Positions 34,775 through 47,088 of a stretch of 64,000 nt of DNA are shown piece by piece (the stretch's first letter is position 1; the number at the start of each line of letters is the position of its first letter). A program made the position numbers and the translations under genes. This DNA comes from Candidatus Hodarchaeota archaeon (GTDB lineage: Archaea; Asgardarchaeota; Heimdallarchaeia; Hodarchaeales; Hodarchaeaceae). Under the pieces are notes generated by a model. It was not told where the DNA came from and ran no database searches. It saw only the letters and a program-made list of their open reading frames with translations. Location of the stretch: the NCBI GenBank assembly GCA_016840285.1, contig JAEOSR010000051.1:1-64000 (forward strand). Direction: 5' to 3'.

Positions 34775-36343
34775 TTAGTTCAATCGTTTGTACATTTTTC
34801 TATTATTCTTATAGATCGTTAAAAATTCTTTAAAAAGTCGATTGTAAGTTTTTACATGATTTGGATTAGGATGAAAAATTGTTGAGAACTGAATGAGGTT
34901 TGGTATGTCATCAAAAGAGATGTATCCTAAAGCAACCGAGGCAAGAAAAGCTGCTCCCCTAGCGTTAGCTTGAATCGGATCCTTAACGCGTTGAATAGTT
35001 TTGTTTAACACATCAGCATAGATTTGACACCATACATCAGATTGAGCCCCACCACCAATAATGTTTAGCGGATCCATTTTTCTCTTGATAAAGGCTTCAA
35101 CGTATTTCATTACCCAACGAGTATTGTAGGCTACTCCTTCAAAAACTGCTCTGATTAAGTGTTCTTTTTTAGTGTTCAAAGAGAGATTAAAGAAACCACC
35201 ACGAACGGTATGGTCTTCAATAGGTGTTCGTTCTCCATAAAGCCAAGGAGTAAAAATGACTCGATCACTACCAACTGGAGCATTTTCGACAATTTTATCA
35301 AATATTTTGTACGCTTCTGGATTTCCCAAGTAATTCTCTTGATCATAGAAGATATTATCACGTAAGAAATTTAAACAAGCTCCAGCACTTTCTTGTTCAT
35401 TAACGACGAAATATTTCCCAGGTATAGCTGCAGGAATTGAAACCATGTTGTGAGAAATATCGGTTTTTTTGTATGGAACGTGACAAATTATCCAAGAACT
35501 CGTTCCAATATATATATGTCCTTGGTAATCCTTTATCGCTCCTGAACCAATTATTGCAGAGATTAGATCTGGAGCACCCATTACTACTTTAACATTTCGA
35601 TTTAAACCTAATTCATCTGCAATATTTGATTTAACAGCTCCTAAAACATCTATAGGACCTTTTAATTCGGGTAACTTGTCCCCATCAATTTTAAACCGTT
35701 TTATCAAAGAATTATCATACTTAATATTATTGATGTTACGAGTATTAGTTACCCAATGGAGAGTAATCGAATCAGTAGAAGCAGCAAATTTTCCTGAGAA
35801 TTTTAAATTTAAAAAATCAACACAATCAAGAAATTTGTAGGTTTTGTCATAAATCTCAGGTAGTTCGTTTTTGATAAACAATATGTGTGAAATCGGATCC
35901 TTACCAGATAATCCTGGCGCCCCACCTGTTTTATAGATAAATCTAATAACATCCTTCAAGGGGTAACCCGAAATCTTTGGGAGACCTCTCAATATTTTTC
36001 TAAGATAGGGTGCACCTCGCGAATCCATCCAGATGATTGCATTCATCAAATGATTTCCATCAGCGTCTACAGAAATAGTACCAGACCATTGACTTGAACA
36101 AGAGATGGCAACGATATCATCAATAGAAACTAAATCTTTATCGATCAGCTGATGTGAAGTTTTGATAATAGCTTGCCACCATTCATCGGGGTTTTGTTCA
36201 GCACCACCCTTTTCTTTCATATAAACAGGTGTTTTTTCAAAAACAAAATCGAAAACTTCTCCGTACATTGAACAAATGGCAGCCTTTACACCTGATGTTC
36301 CATGATCGAAAACCAGTACATATTTGCTGTTTTGGCTAGACAT
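34775..36343 (-). CDS. FGGY-family carbohydrate kinase (xylulokinase-like)
   Basis: ATP-dependent sugar kinase of 522 residues. Phosphate-1 motif VLVFDHGTSGVKAAI at the N-terminus, IIWMDSRGAPYLRKIL with the substrate-binding Asp/Arg, and a C-terminal adenosine motif NIIGGGAQSDVWCQIYADVLN followed by QANARGAAFLA. GTSSWIICHVPY is like xylulokinase-type members. The sugar may be a ketose, erythritol-like polyol or glycerol; sequence does not decide. It lies 18 bases downstream of the saccharopine-dehydrogenase-like gene on the same strand, so the two form an operon. Confidence 0.88.
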   Translation of the reverse strand: MSSQNSKYVLVFDHGTSGVKAAICSMYGEVFDFVFEKTPVYMKEKGGAEQNPDEWWQAIIKTSHQLIDKDLVSIDDIVAISCSSQWSGTISVDADGNHLMNAIIWMDSRGAPYLRKILRGLPKISGYPLKDVIRFIYKTGGAPGLSGKDPISHILFIKNELPEIYDKTYKFLDCVDFLNLKFSGKFAASTDSITLHWVTNTRNINNIKYDNSLIKRFKIDGDKLPELKGPIDVLGAVKSNIADELGLNRNVKVVMGAPDLISAIIGSGAIKDYQGHIYIGTSSWIICHVPYKKTDISHNMVSIPAAIPGKYFVVNEQESAGACLNFLRDNIFYDQENYLGNPEAYKIFDKIVENAPVGSDRVIFTPWLYGERTPIEDHTVRGGFFNLSLNTKKEHLIRAVFEGVAYNTRWVMKYVEAFIKRKMDPLNIIGGGAQSDVWCQIYADVLNKTIQRVKDPIQANARGAAFLASVALGYISFDDIPNLIQFSTIFHPNPNHVKTYNRLFKEFLTIYKNNRKMYKRLN

Positions 36344-36361
36344 AATTATCCTACTTCCTTG

Positions 36362-37579
36362 TTAGAGGGTAATTATTTCACTATTTCCACCTTCATCAAT
36401 GGATTCAATTGTTAAAGGCGAATCTTTTCCACTTGCAGTCTCAAGTCCAAGATGTTCTTGCATAACACTCAAGAAGTCTAGAGGATTAACACAAGCCTCT
36501 GGTGGTAAAACTCCCTTTTTTGTTATTTTTCCTCTATTCATAAGTACAGCAGCAATGGCAGCAGGGATTCCTGTCGCTTCTCCCATTGCTTGGTTCTCTG
36601 ACGCCAATGAAAATACATAAGTGTGAGTTTTTTTATTCTTTTTTCCTTTCACAACAATCTTTACACAACCCCGTTGGGAACCAAAATTTGTTTCCTTCAA
36701 TATTTTCTCTCTCTGCTTGATAATGTATGAAATGGTGAAATCCAGGGGTTTAACCATGTTTCCTTTCACATTCAATGGTTCTTCATCGATAAGACCAATT
36801 TTAACAAGGTCAGTGATCAGATAGAAATATTCAGGGGGTAAAACTGTGCCTTTGTTTGTGACTTGTTTGACATCTTTGATATATTTAGGGAGAGTGATTG
36901 TTTCTGGATGTGGATACGGATGTACACGATATTTACCAAGTTTTAGAAAATCAATTTCTTCTTCTAGTGCTTTTCCATTGTCATCAAAGAAATCAACAAA
37001 GATAAATTTGCCCTTAAAGAATACTGGGATATCTATACTCATCGAGTGAATTCGATGATAGATTACTCCTTCTCCTTCAACTGATTCTCCACCATGAGCA
37101 TGATAGAGATCAATTGAATCCACTTCATCAAGTAATTGGTCTGCAGCAAATTTTGCTAGTAAATTAGTAATCCCAGGAGAGCTACCCATCCCAATCAATG
37201 CAGTCACATTCTTTTTTTTCGCTTTATTATCCATCTTGAGTACTTTTTGTGTTGCGTCCACATCATCATTAATATCCACATAGTTTTTTCCTGTTTCAAT
37301 TACAGATTTTAGGACAAGGGAACCAAATTTATAGAAGGGACCAATACAATTTAAAACAATATCAACATCCTTTATTATGTTCCTAAGATTTCCAGGGTCA
37401 GCTACATCGACTTCTCTAACTGAAATTTTGTTTGAATCTATCTCTTTAGCTATTTCTTGGGCTTTTTCGCTATTAATGTCCCCTATGATCACTTCCGAAA
37501 AATCGGAAAAGGTAGTAAGAGTCTTAACCGCTATCCTACCCACAACACCAGATCCCCCTAATACAAGAATTTTAGCCAT
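36362..37579 (-). CDS. Saccharopine dehydrogenase-like oxidoreductase
   Basis: NAD(P)-dependent enzyme of the saccharopine dehydrogenase/lysine 6-dehydrogenase-like group. N-terminal Rossmann site AKILVLGGSGVVGRIAVKTL, then DINSEKAQEIAKEI and DVDIVLNCIGPFYKFG, the family's CxGPF motif. GMGSSPGITNLLAKFAAD is the second typical motif. The C-terminal ~200 residues form the substrate/dimer domain. Start: ATG 37579 (MAKILV) has GGAG at good spacing; an upstream in-frame start at 37612 adds an unlikely basic leader. In operon with the FGGY kinase, which hints at a combined sugar or amino-acid route not recognisable from the pair alone. Confidence 0.87.
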   Translation of the reverse strand: MAKILVLGGSGVVGRIAVKTLTTFSDFSEVIIGDINSEKAQEIAKEIDSNKISVREVDVADPGNLRNIIKDVDIVLNCIGPFYKFGSLVLKSVIETGKNYVDINDDVDATQKVLKMDNKAKKKNVTALIGMGSSPGITNLLAKFAADQLLDEVDSIDLYHAHGGESVEGEGVIYHRIHSMSIDIPVFFKGKFIFVDFFDDNGKALEEEIDFLKLGKYRVHPYPHPETITLPKYIKDVKQVTNKGTVLPPEYFYLITDLVKIGLIDEEPLNVKGNMVKPLDFTISYIIKQREKILKETNFGSQRGCVKIVVKGKKNKKTHTYVFSLASENQAMGEATGIPAAIAAVLMNRGKITKKGVLPPEACVNPLDFLSVMQEHLGLETASGKDSPLTIESIDEGGNSEIITL

Positions 37580-37885
37580 TTTCTTCCAACTCCAAGATAT
37601 TAGATTGACCATTATTAAATAGGATGTAAAAGCATCTTTATCAATACTAGAAACAATACTTTTAAGTCAATAATTTAAGTTTCATGGGATAATATTGAGT
37701 TTATTTGTCATTAAGGAGACTTTTAATAAAAATTCCAGCGGATTGAGTGGAGCTTAGGGAAAAATGAGCTAACATTTACATATATTGGCCAAAGGTTAAG
37801 AAAAAAAATCTATTTGAAAAACCATATAATCATCCTTGAATAATAAATACTAAATGTGGAAGAACGGTATTTTCAGTGAATAGAA

Positions 37886-40800
37886 ATGGAATTAAAAACC
37901 TTCCTTGATAGGCCAGATGTTCCTATAGATGTAAAAGAAGCTATTAAGAGCTATTTAACTGAACAAAAGAAGATCGAGGCAACACAACAGGAAATAGGAC
38001 TGCATTTCCGTCAAACACTTGATTCAATGGGTGATGCTATCCATGTTGTAGGTCCTGACTTACACTTCATTCTATTCAACTCTGCTTTCAAGCAATGGAA
38101 CAAAGAACTAGGTCTGAAAGAAGATGTAATTGGACAGAAAATTACAGAGGTATTCCCCTTCATTTCAGACAGGATTATTGATGAATATAACCAAGTATTT
38201 AGTACTGGAAAACCTCTAATTACTGAAGAACACACTAGGATTAGGGAGGAAGAATTCATACTTGAAACACGAAAGATCCCAATTGTTGTTGAGGGAACCG
38301 TATCCCGGGTTGTCACTGTTATAAAAAATATTACCGAATCCAAAGGAGCAATGATAAATTTACAGGAATCGGAAGAAAAATATCGTAACTTAGTTGAACG
38401 AGCGAATGATGGCATTGCAATAGTCCAGGATTCATTAATAAAATATGTTAACCCCAGTTTAGTAAAAATAACTGGTTATACACACGAAGAGCTCTATAAT
38501 ACTCCAATTATGAATTATATTCATCCTGACTCACTTTCTGAGGTTATTAATCGCTACGAGAAACGTATGGCTGGCCAAGGTGTTCCACAGATATATGAAA
38601 CAAAATTATTGCTTAAAGATAATAAGACATTAGAGATTGAGGTAAATGCTGGTCTTATCAATTATCAGGGAAAGTCAGCTGACCTTGTGTTCATCCGGGA
38701 TATTAGTGAACGGAAACAGGTGGAACAGGTATTACGGGACAGTGAAGAGAAATACAGGACTATTCTTGAGAATATTGAGGATGGTTATTATGAGGTTGAT
38801 CTTGTTGGGAATTTAACCTTCTTCAATGATGCGATGTGTGAAATTCATGGGTATCCTAGGAACGAATTGATGGGTATGAATAACCGAGAGTATACTGATG
38901 AAGAAACTGCCAAAATGGTATACAAAAACTTTAACAAGGTGTATCAAACAGGGGAACCCACAAAAATTCTTGCTTATGATATTATTAGAAAGGATGGATC
39001 TAGAAGGGTCAATGAAGCCTCAGTTTCTCTAATAACTGATTCCAAAGGTAAACGCGTCGGATTTCGAGGTATCATTAGAGATATAACTGAACGGATTCAG
39101 GTAGAACAAGCATTAAGAGAGAGTGAGGAGCGATATCGTCGGTTAATTGAACTTTCTCCTGATGCTATAACTCTAACTGATCTTAATTTCAATATCATTG
39201 CAGTTAACCAACAAGCTATTAAGATAAGTGGTGCGAGTATCGCTGAAGAATTAATTGGAAAAAATACTGTTGATTTGATTGCGCCTGAAGATCGTGAAAT
39301 TGCTATTGTTTACGCTCAAAAGACTTTACAGGGAGAGGTGATTTCAAACATCGAATATAGATTAATGAGATTAGATGGAACCATATATCCAGTAGAAATG
39401 AGCACAGCAATGATAACTGATGTAGATGGCGATCCATTTGGTTTTATTAGCATTGTGAGAGACACCACAGAGCGCAAAATAGCTGAAATGGAACTTAGAG
39501 CTAAAAGTAATGCGATAGATTCATCTATTAACGCTATCAATATTTCTGACTTGGAAGGGAGATTGACTTATGTCAATTCTTCTTTCTTAGAGATGTATGA
39601 TTGTGTCGATAAGTCCGAAGTTCTTGGAAAATCGTTAACTGAGTTTACTTCCAAACCCGAGATTTTTTTCGGTACACGGGATATCTTAACTAGAGAAGGA
39701 AGTTGGATGGGTGAATTAAATGCTAAAAAGAGAGATGGGACACTTTTTCCGATCGAAATTTCCATCAGTTTAATTAAATCTGAATCTGGTGAACCTCACA
39801 GCTTATTTGCTTCTATGATAGACATTACTGAGCGTAAAGAGGCAGCTGAGGCCCTGAAAGAGAGTGAACAAAAGTTCAGGGTTATTTCAGAACGAACAAT
39901 GATCGGTGTAGGAATTCTTCAAGATGACGTATTAAAATACGCTAATCAAGCGTTAGCGGATATTTTTGAGTATCGAGTTGAAGAGATACTTAATTGGGAG
40001 CCACGTGAGTCTGCTAAGGTCATTCACCCTGATGATAAGGCTTTTGTGACAGAACAAGGGCGGAAAAAACAATTAGGAGAAAAAGATACTGTAACCAACT
40101 ATTCCTATAGAGTAATCTCAAAAAATGGTAAAATGAAATGGGTTGATAACTACTCAAAAACAATAATTTACAGAGGTAAAACAGCTAACTTGGTCACTTT
40201 AGTTGACATCACCGAACGTAAACAAGCGGAAAAAGCATTAAGAGAATCCAAAGATAAATATCAAATGCTTGTGGAGAAGTTACAGGAAGGAGTTCTCCTA
40301 GAAGATGTAAAAGGCCAGATTTCTTTCCTAAATCCTAGAACAGCCGAATTATTAGGCTATACTCAGAAGGAACTATTAGGAAAACATTGGAGCTACATTG
40401 TACCTGAAGAATATGTTGATATGGTTGAAACTGAGACCAAAAAACGCCCTCAGGGGTTCAGTAGTACTTATGAGGCTTGCATTACTGCAAAAGATGGACG
40501 TCAAATCCCCGTTATCATAACAGCTACTCCTATATTTTCTATCACGGGAGAGTTTGATGGTATACTGACTGTATTTACTGACATTACCGAACGTAAACTG
40601 GCAGAAAAACAATTACAAGAAAGCGCAGAGAAATACCGAACAATCTTAGAGACCATAGAGGAAGGATATTATGAAGTGGATATTGCTGGGAATTTTACAT
40701 TCTTTAACGACTCAATTTGTAATATCCTAGGCTACTCTCGGACTGAATTATCAGGCATGAACTACCATCAATATATGAATGAGGAAACGGTCAAGAGGGT

Positions 40801-42445
40801 ATATCAAACCTATAATAACGTCTATCGAACTGGAGAGCCCGCTAGGATTATTGATTTTGGGATTATTAGAAAAAACGGGATTAACAGATTTAGTGAGGTG
40901 TCTGTTTCCCCGATAAGGAATCCTACAGGTGAGATTGACGGATTCCGCGGTATTGTCCGAGATGTTACTGAACGTATAGAGATGGAGAAAGCTTTAGGTG
41001 AGGAGAGAGAGAAATATCAGATGCTAATACAAAAATTAGAAGAAGGACTAACTGTAGAAGATCCAGATGGATTTATCACATTTGCCAATACTAAGACCTT
41101 GGAGACATTGGGTTATACTGAAGAAGATCTTATTGGAAAACACTGGAGTTTTATAGTTCCTGAAAGTGATCTCGAAGCATCCCGATATGAAACTGCAAAA
41201 CGCCCTAAAGGTGTTAGCAGTACATATGAAAGTAATCTGATAGCAAAAGATGGAACAATCATACCAGTGATTGTCTCTGCAGCACCAATTTTTTCAAAGA
41301 CTGGCAAATACCAAGGAGTTCTTGTATTATCTACTGATATAACAGAGCAAAAGCGGATTGAGAGGGAATTACAACAGAGTGAAGAGAAGTATAGTAACCT
41401 TTTCCATTATTCAAACGATTCGATCTTCTTACATGACTTAGAAGGGAATATCATTGATGTTAATAATAAAACATTGGAGCTTTTTGGATATACAAAGCCC
41501 GAGATTCTTTCAGTCAATATAATCGATCTTCATCCCTTCACTATGCTTGCTACATCAAGAATAGCTTTTGAAACGGTCTCAAAAGAAGGGTTCGTAAATT
41601 TTGAAATCGAATTTAAGAAGAAGAATGGTGATGTATTTCCTGCTGAAGTTTCATCAAGCCTCTTCGAAATTAGTGGGAAAAGTGTAATTCAAGGTATTGT
41701 TCGTGATATTACTGAAAGGAAAAGGGCAGAACAAGCAGTCTTGCAAGTGAAACTTGAGGAGGAACGATACCATGCTATGCTTAGCCACTTTATCAACAAT
41801 GATATGCAGAAAATAATTAATAATCTAGAATTATTGTCATTGATGTACCAATCTAATCTTGAGTTGGATTACAATATTGTGAATGATGCTATAAGTATCG
41901 CTTCTGGTTCATCTAGAACCATTGATCGAGTAAATAAGATTTTTGAGGTTCTTCAATCACCTTTTATTCAACCTGAAGAAAGTTTTCCCCTTCTGGGTCT
42001 TATTGATGAAACTGTATCCGAATTGACTGGATATCCTGAGATAATAAACATAGATAAAGAAACTCTTGAAATCAAAGTTTTTTGTGATGACAAGATAAAT
42101 GACATTTTTAAAGAGTTATTTTTATTCATTTTAACCTCTAGAAGCGTTAGTGAAAAAACAAGAGTTGTAGTTACTGGCTCCTTTCTCCCTTCCTCTTTTT
42201 GTGTTCTGATTAGCGATTGTTGTTCCGAACCATTGTCAGAAGAAATAATTTCAAAACTTTCTGGCAAGATAACCGACGAGTGGGAAATAATCGGGCATAA
42301 TATTGGGATTGCTCTTGCCTCGGTTATTCTACAACATTACGGAGGATCAATTAAAATACGTTCATTAGATCCCAAAGGAAATGAGTTTCAGCTTCTCATA
42401 CCTCTCGATTTAATTGAAGCTCCAAGAGAAATTCAAGTAGAATAA
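37886..42445 (+). CDS. Ten-PAS sensor protein with degenerate histidine-kinase module
   Basis: A 1519-residue soluble signalling protein. After a 35-residue N-terminal motif (FLDRPDVPIDVKEAIKSYL) there are about ten PAS domains, each opened by a 'kYr.l.e...dg' helix and closed by DITERK-type linkers. Repeats 3 and 8 (GYYEVD) and 7 and 9 (KYQMLVEKL/KYQMLIQKL) are near copies, showing internal duplication. The C-terminal module has a His-box-like LSHFINNDMQKIINNLELL (His1301). Its ATPase domain lacks the N-box Asn, and SDCCSEPL stands where DxGxG belongs, although GHNIGIALASVI remains. No transmembrane segment is seen, so sensing is cytoplasmic. It may be a pseudokinase or a divergent kinase. 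A paralogue follows. Confidence 0.85.
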   Translation: MELKTFLDRPDVPIDVKEAIKSYLTEQKKIEATQQEIGLHFRQTLDSMGDAIHVVGPDLHFILFNSAFKQWNKELGLKEDVIGQKITEVFPFISDRIIDEYNQVFSTGKPLITEEHTRIREEEFILETRKIPIVVEGTVSRVVTVIKNITESKGAMINLQESEEKYRNLVERANDGIAIVQDSLIKYVNPSLVKITGYTHEELYNTPIMNYIHPDSLSEVINRYEKRMAGQGVPQIYETKLLLKDNKTLEIEVNAGLINYQGKSADLVFIRDISERKQVEQVLRDSEEKYRTILENIEDGYYEVDLVGNLTFFNDAMCEIHGYPRNELMGMNNREYTDEETAKMVYKNFNKVYQTGEPTKILAYDIIRKDGSRRVNEASVSLITDSKGKRVGFRGIIRDITERIQVEQALRESEERYRRLIELSPDAITLTDLNFNIIAVNQQAIKISGASIAEELIGKNTVDLIAPEDREIAIVYAQKTLQGEVISNIEYRLMRLDGTIYPVEMSTAMITDVDGDPFGFISIVRDTTERKIAEMELRAKSNAIDSSINAINISDLEGRLTYVNSSFLEMYDCVDKSEVLGKSLTEFTSKPEIFFGTRDILTREGSWMGELNAKKRDGTLFPIEISISLIKSESGEPHSLFASMIDITERKEAAEALKESEQKFRVISERTMIGVGILQDDVLKYANQALADIFEYRVEEILNWEPRESAKVIHPDDKAFVTEQGRKKQLGEKDTVTNYSYRVISKNGKMKWVDNYSKTIIYRGKTANLVTLVDITERKQAEKALRESKDKYQMLVEKLQEGVLLEDVKGQISFLNPRTAELLGYTQKELLGKHWSYIVPEEYVDMVETETKKRPQGFSSTYEACITAKDGRQIPVIITATPIFSITGEFDGILTVFTDITERKLAEKQLQESAEKYRTILETIEEGYYEVDIAGNFTFFNDSICNILGYSRTELSGMNYHQYMNEETVKRVYQTYNNVYRTGEPARIIDFGIIRKNGINRFSEVSVSPIRNPTGEIDGFRGIVRDVTERIEMEKALGEEREKYQMLIQKLEEGLTVEDPDGFITFANTKTLETLGYTEEDLIGKHWSFIVPESDLEASRYETAKRPKGVSSTYESNLIAKDGTIIPVIVSAAPIFSKTGKYQGVLVLSTDITEQKRIERELQQSEEKYSNLFHYSNDSIFLHDLEGNIIDVNNKTLELFGYTKPEILSVNIIDLHPFTMLATSRIAFETVSKEGFVNFEIEFKKKNGDVFPAEVSSSLFEISGKSVIQGIVRDITERKRAEQAVLQVKLEEERYHAMLSHFINNDMQKIINNLELLSLMYQSNLELDYNIVNDAISIASGSSRTIDRVNKIFEVLQSPFIQPEESFPLLGLIDETVSELTGYPEIINIDKETLEIKVFCDDKINDIFKELFLFILTSRSVSEKTRVVVTGSFLPSSFCVLISDCCSEPLSEEIISKLSGKITDEWEIIGHNIGIALASVILQHYGGSIKIRSLDPKGNEFQLLIPLDLIEAPREIQVE

Positions 42446-42663
42446 ATTATGTAGCTAGCATTCGTATATCTAGGAAATTTATTTATTATGTAATATCCTC
42501 CAACGTAATATTGATGATTTTGGGCCCAAAAGGGGGGAGACCGATTAGAAATATTGAAAATCCTGTGCAATGATCATGATGGAATTAAGGCAAATATAAA
42601 TCACTTTATTAGCTTTAATTTTTACAATCTTGTTAGACGAGCTACAATTGGTAGTGGACTTTA

Positions 42664-45327
42664 ATGGAAATCGAGGATCTGTTGGAAAGACAAGATATTC
42701 CTAAAGATGTGATTAAAGCAATTCAACAAAGCCTAGACAACTCTAGACAAATTGAAGAAAAATTAAGGGAATCAGAGGAACAATATCGTAACGTGGTTGA
42801 AAGAGCAAATGATGGTATTGTCATTGTGCAAGATTCGTTAATAAAGTATGTCAATCCTTGTTTAATTAAAATAACTGGTTATACCGTTGATGATCTTCAT
42901 AATACTCCATTCATAAACTATATTCACCCTGATTTTCGTTCTGAAGTCTTGAATCGTTATGAGAAACGTATGGCTAGACTTAATGTTTCCTCTATCTATG
43001 AAACAGTATTTTTGTTAAAAAATGATAAAACGTTAGAAGTAGAAATAAATGCTGGGCTTATCACTTATCAGGGGAAACCAGCAGATCTGGCTATTATCCG
43101 TGATCTAACAAAGCGAAAGTACGCTGATCAGGCATTAAAAGAAAGCGAAGCGAGAAATCGTGCGATATTAAGTGCTATCCCAGATCTCATGTTTCAGATC
43201 AACAAAGATGGTAAGTTTGTTGCTTATAGTGGTCCACGAGATGAATTATATACGACTCCTGAAGAGTTCTTAGGTAAAAATGTTCATGATGTTTTACCAA
43301 AGGATCTTGCAGAGCAAACCATGCATTTTATTGAAGTGACTTTTCAAACACAAGAATCTCAAATTTTTGAATATCAACTTCAAGTGCAAGATAAATTCCA
43401 TCACTACGAATGTCGGATGACTCAGTGTGGTGAGGATGAAGTTCTATCTATCGTTCGGGATGTATCAGAGAAAAAACTTGCTGAGCATGCTTTGAAGGAG
43501 AGTGAGGAGAAATATCGGATCTTATTTGATGAATCTCCAGATAGTATTGCTATAGTCGGCTTAGATGGTATAATTCAGGATTGTAACAAAGCTGCCGCTG
43601 GAATTTCTTCAACCACTATGGAAAAAATGATAGGGAAATCTTACTTTGAATTAGACATGTTAATGGAGGAAGATATACCTAACTATGTGGATTTTTTCTC
43701 GAAATTCCTTAATGGTAGCGATATTAAAACTTTTGAAAGTAAAATTAAACTCAAAAATAACGAAATCAAGCATTTTGAGGTTTTCCCAACATTTATAAAA
43801 AAGGATGATGAAATTTTAGCAATTCAGGTGATTTCACGAGATAATACTGAACATAAACGAGCTGAAGAGGAGTTACGCAAGTCTAAAGAAAAATACCAGA
43901 TGCTTGTCGAGAAGCTAGAAGAGGGAGTTCTCTTAGAGGACGGGCAAGGAAATATTTCTTTTATTAATCCTAAAACAGCTGAACTACTCGGTTATACAGA
44001 AAAAGAATTATTGGGTCAACATTGGAGGTATATAGTACCAGAAGAGGATCTTGACTCAATTACGAGTGAAGCTTCAAAGCGTCCCAAGGGGTTGGGTACA
44101 ACTTATGAAGCCAGCTTGTTGGCAAAAAATGGTCACACTATCCCAGTAATTATCACAGCAACTCCCATTTTCTCTCATAACGGGGATTTTGAAGGTGTTT
44201 TATCAGTCTTTACAGATATTACGGATCGAAAGGCGGTAGAACAGAAGTTACGTGAATCAGAAGAGCAATATCGGAGTTATGTAGAGTATGCTCGGGATAT
44301 CATATTTTCTATATCGTTTGATGGCATTATAACCTCTCTCAACCCTGTAATGGAATCCATTACAGGTTGGAAGCCAGAAGAATGGATTGGAAAACCATTT
44401 CTGCCATTAGTACATGAAGAAGACCTCCCCCTAATATTGGAGGCCGCTCAAAATATCCTGAATCGCAAACGTTTCCCTGCAGTCGAAATGCGTATGCTCA
44501 AAAAATCTGGTGACTATGTAGCCGTAGAGATCAAAGCATCAGCTCAAATGCAAGCTGGTGAAGTTACAGGTATGTTGGGTATAGCTCGTAATATTTCTGA
44601 GCGGAAACAAGCCGAAGAGGCATTACGACAAGTAAAACTGGAAGAAGAACGATACCATGCAATGATGTCTCACTTTGTGAATAATGATATGCAGAAGATT
44701 ATCAATAACCTAGAATTGGTTCTATTAATGTATGAATCAAACCTGGAATTAAATAGTAATATTGTGAACAAAGTCATCACCATCGCTTCAGACTCATCTA
44801 AGACAATAGACATGGTAAACCACATTTTTGAGATTCTTCAGACCCCTTTTATACCAAAAGACGGTATAAATTTCCTTGATGTCATTAAGGATGTCATCTC
44901 TGAGTTTTCAGATTATTCTCCGCATATCAATATTGACAAGATGAATCTAGATTCCATGATGATTGTTGACACTCATCTTAAAGATGCTCTCTATGAATTA
45001 TTGGTATTTATTTTGAACTCCTTCGATAGAGGTATTGATGCAACTATTGACATTACAGGATCTTTTCTCCCTTCCTTTTACTGCGTTTACATTAGTGATT
45101 GTTCTTCTGAACCCTTAACCCAGGATGTGGTTTCACAACTTTCGGGCCAAATAACTGATGAATGGGAGGTCATCGGTCACCATATTGGGATAGCTCTTGC
45201 CTCGGTTATCATGCAATATTACGGAGGAGTACTCAAAATCAAGTCATCTGATCCAAAAGGAAATGTCTTCGAGCTCCGTTTTCCTAAAGAATTAATTGAA
45301 GCAGAAACAATTGAATTGAAGGAATAA
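42664..45327 (+). CDS. Five-PAS sensor protein, paralogue of the preceding gene
   Basis: An 887-residue cytoplasmic sensor with the same plan as 37886-42445: N-terminal motif LLERQDIPKDVIKAIQQSL, about five PAS domains (starts near QYRNVVERANDG, RNRAILSAIPDL, KYRILFDESPDS, KYQMLVEKLEEG, QYRSYVEYARDI), then MSHFVNNDMQKIINNLELV (His670) and an ATPase-like domain. Here too the N-box Asn is missing, and the G1 box reads SDCSSEPLTQ instead of DxGxG, while GHHIGIALASVIMQYYGG is kept. Identical changes in both paralogues mean this is a family feature, not decay. No response regulator gene is adjacent; the nearest receiver domain is in the protein at 47089. Confidence 0.85.
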   Translation: MEIEDLLERQDIPKDVIKAIQQSLDNSRQIEEKLRESEEQYRNVVERANDGIVIVQDSLIKYVNPCLIKITGYTVDDLHNTPFINYIHPDFRSEVLNRYEKRMARLNVSSIYETVFLLKNDKTLEVEINAGLITYQGKPADLAIIRDLTKRKYADQALKESEARNRAILSAIPDLMFQINKDGKFVAYSGPRDELYTTPEEFLGKNVHDVLPKDLAEQTMHFIEVTFQTQESQIFEYQLQVQDKFHHYECRMTQCGEDEVLSIVRDVSEKKLAEHALKESEEKYRILFDESPDSIAIVGLDGIIQDCNKAAAGISSTTMEKMIGKSYFELDMLMEEDIPNYVDFFSKFLNGSDIKTFESKIKLKNNEIKHFEVFPTFIKKDDEILAIQVISRDNTEHKRAEEELRKSKEKYQMLVEKLEEGVLLEDGQGNISFINPKTAELLGYTEKELLGQHWRYIVPEEDLDSITSEASKRPKGLGTTYEASLLAKNGHTIPVIITATPIFSHNGDFEGVLSVFTDITDRKAVEQKLRESEEQYRSYVEYARDIIFSISFDGIITSLNPVMESITGWKPEEWIGKPFLPLVHEEDLPLILEAAQNILNRKRFPAVEMRMLKKSGDYVAVEIKASAQMQAGEVTGMLGIARNISERKQAEEALRQVKLEEERYHAMMSHFVNNDMQKIINNLELVLLMYESNLELNSNIVNKVITIASDSSKTIDMVNHIFEILQTPFIPKDGINFLDVIKDVISEFSDYSPHINIDKMNLDSMMIVDTHLKDALYELLVFILNSFDRGIDATIDITGSFLPSFYCVYISDCSSEPLTQDVVSQLSGQITDEWEVIGHHIGIALASVIMQYYGGVLKIKSSDPKGNVFELRFPKELIEAETIELKE

Positions 45328-45367
45328 AAAAGAGAGGAGATCATAATAATCTCCTAGGTACAAATTT

Positions 45368-47088
<1,721 letters not shown>

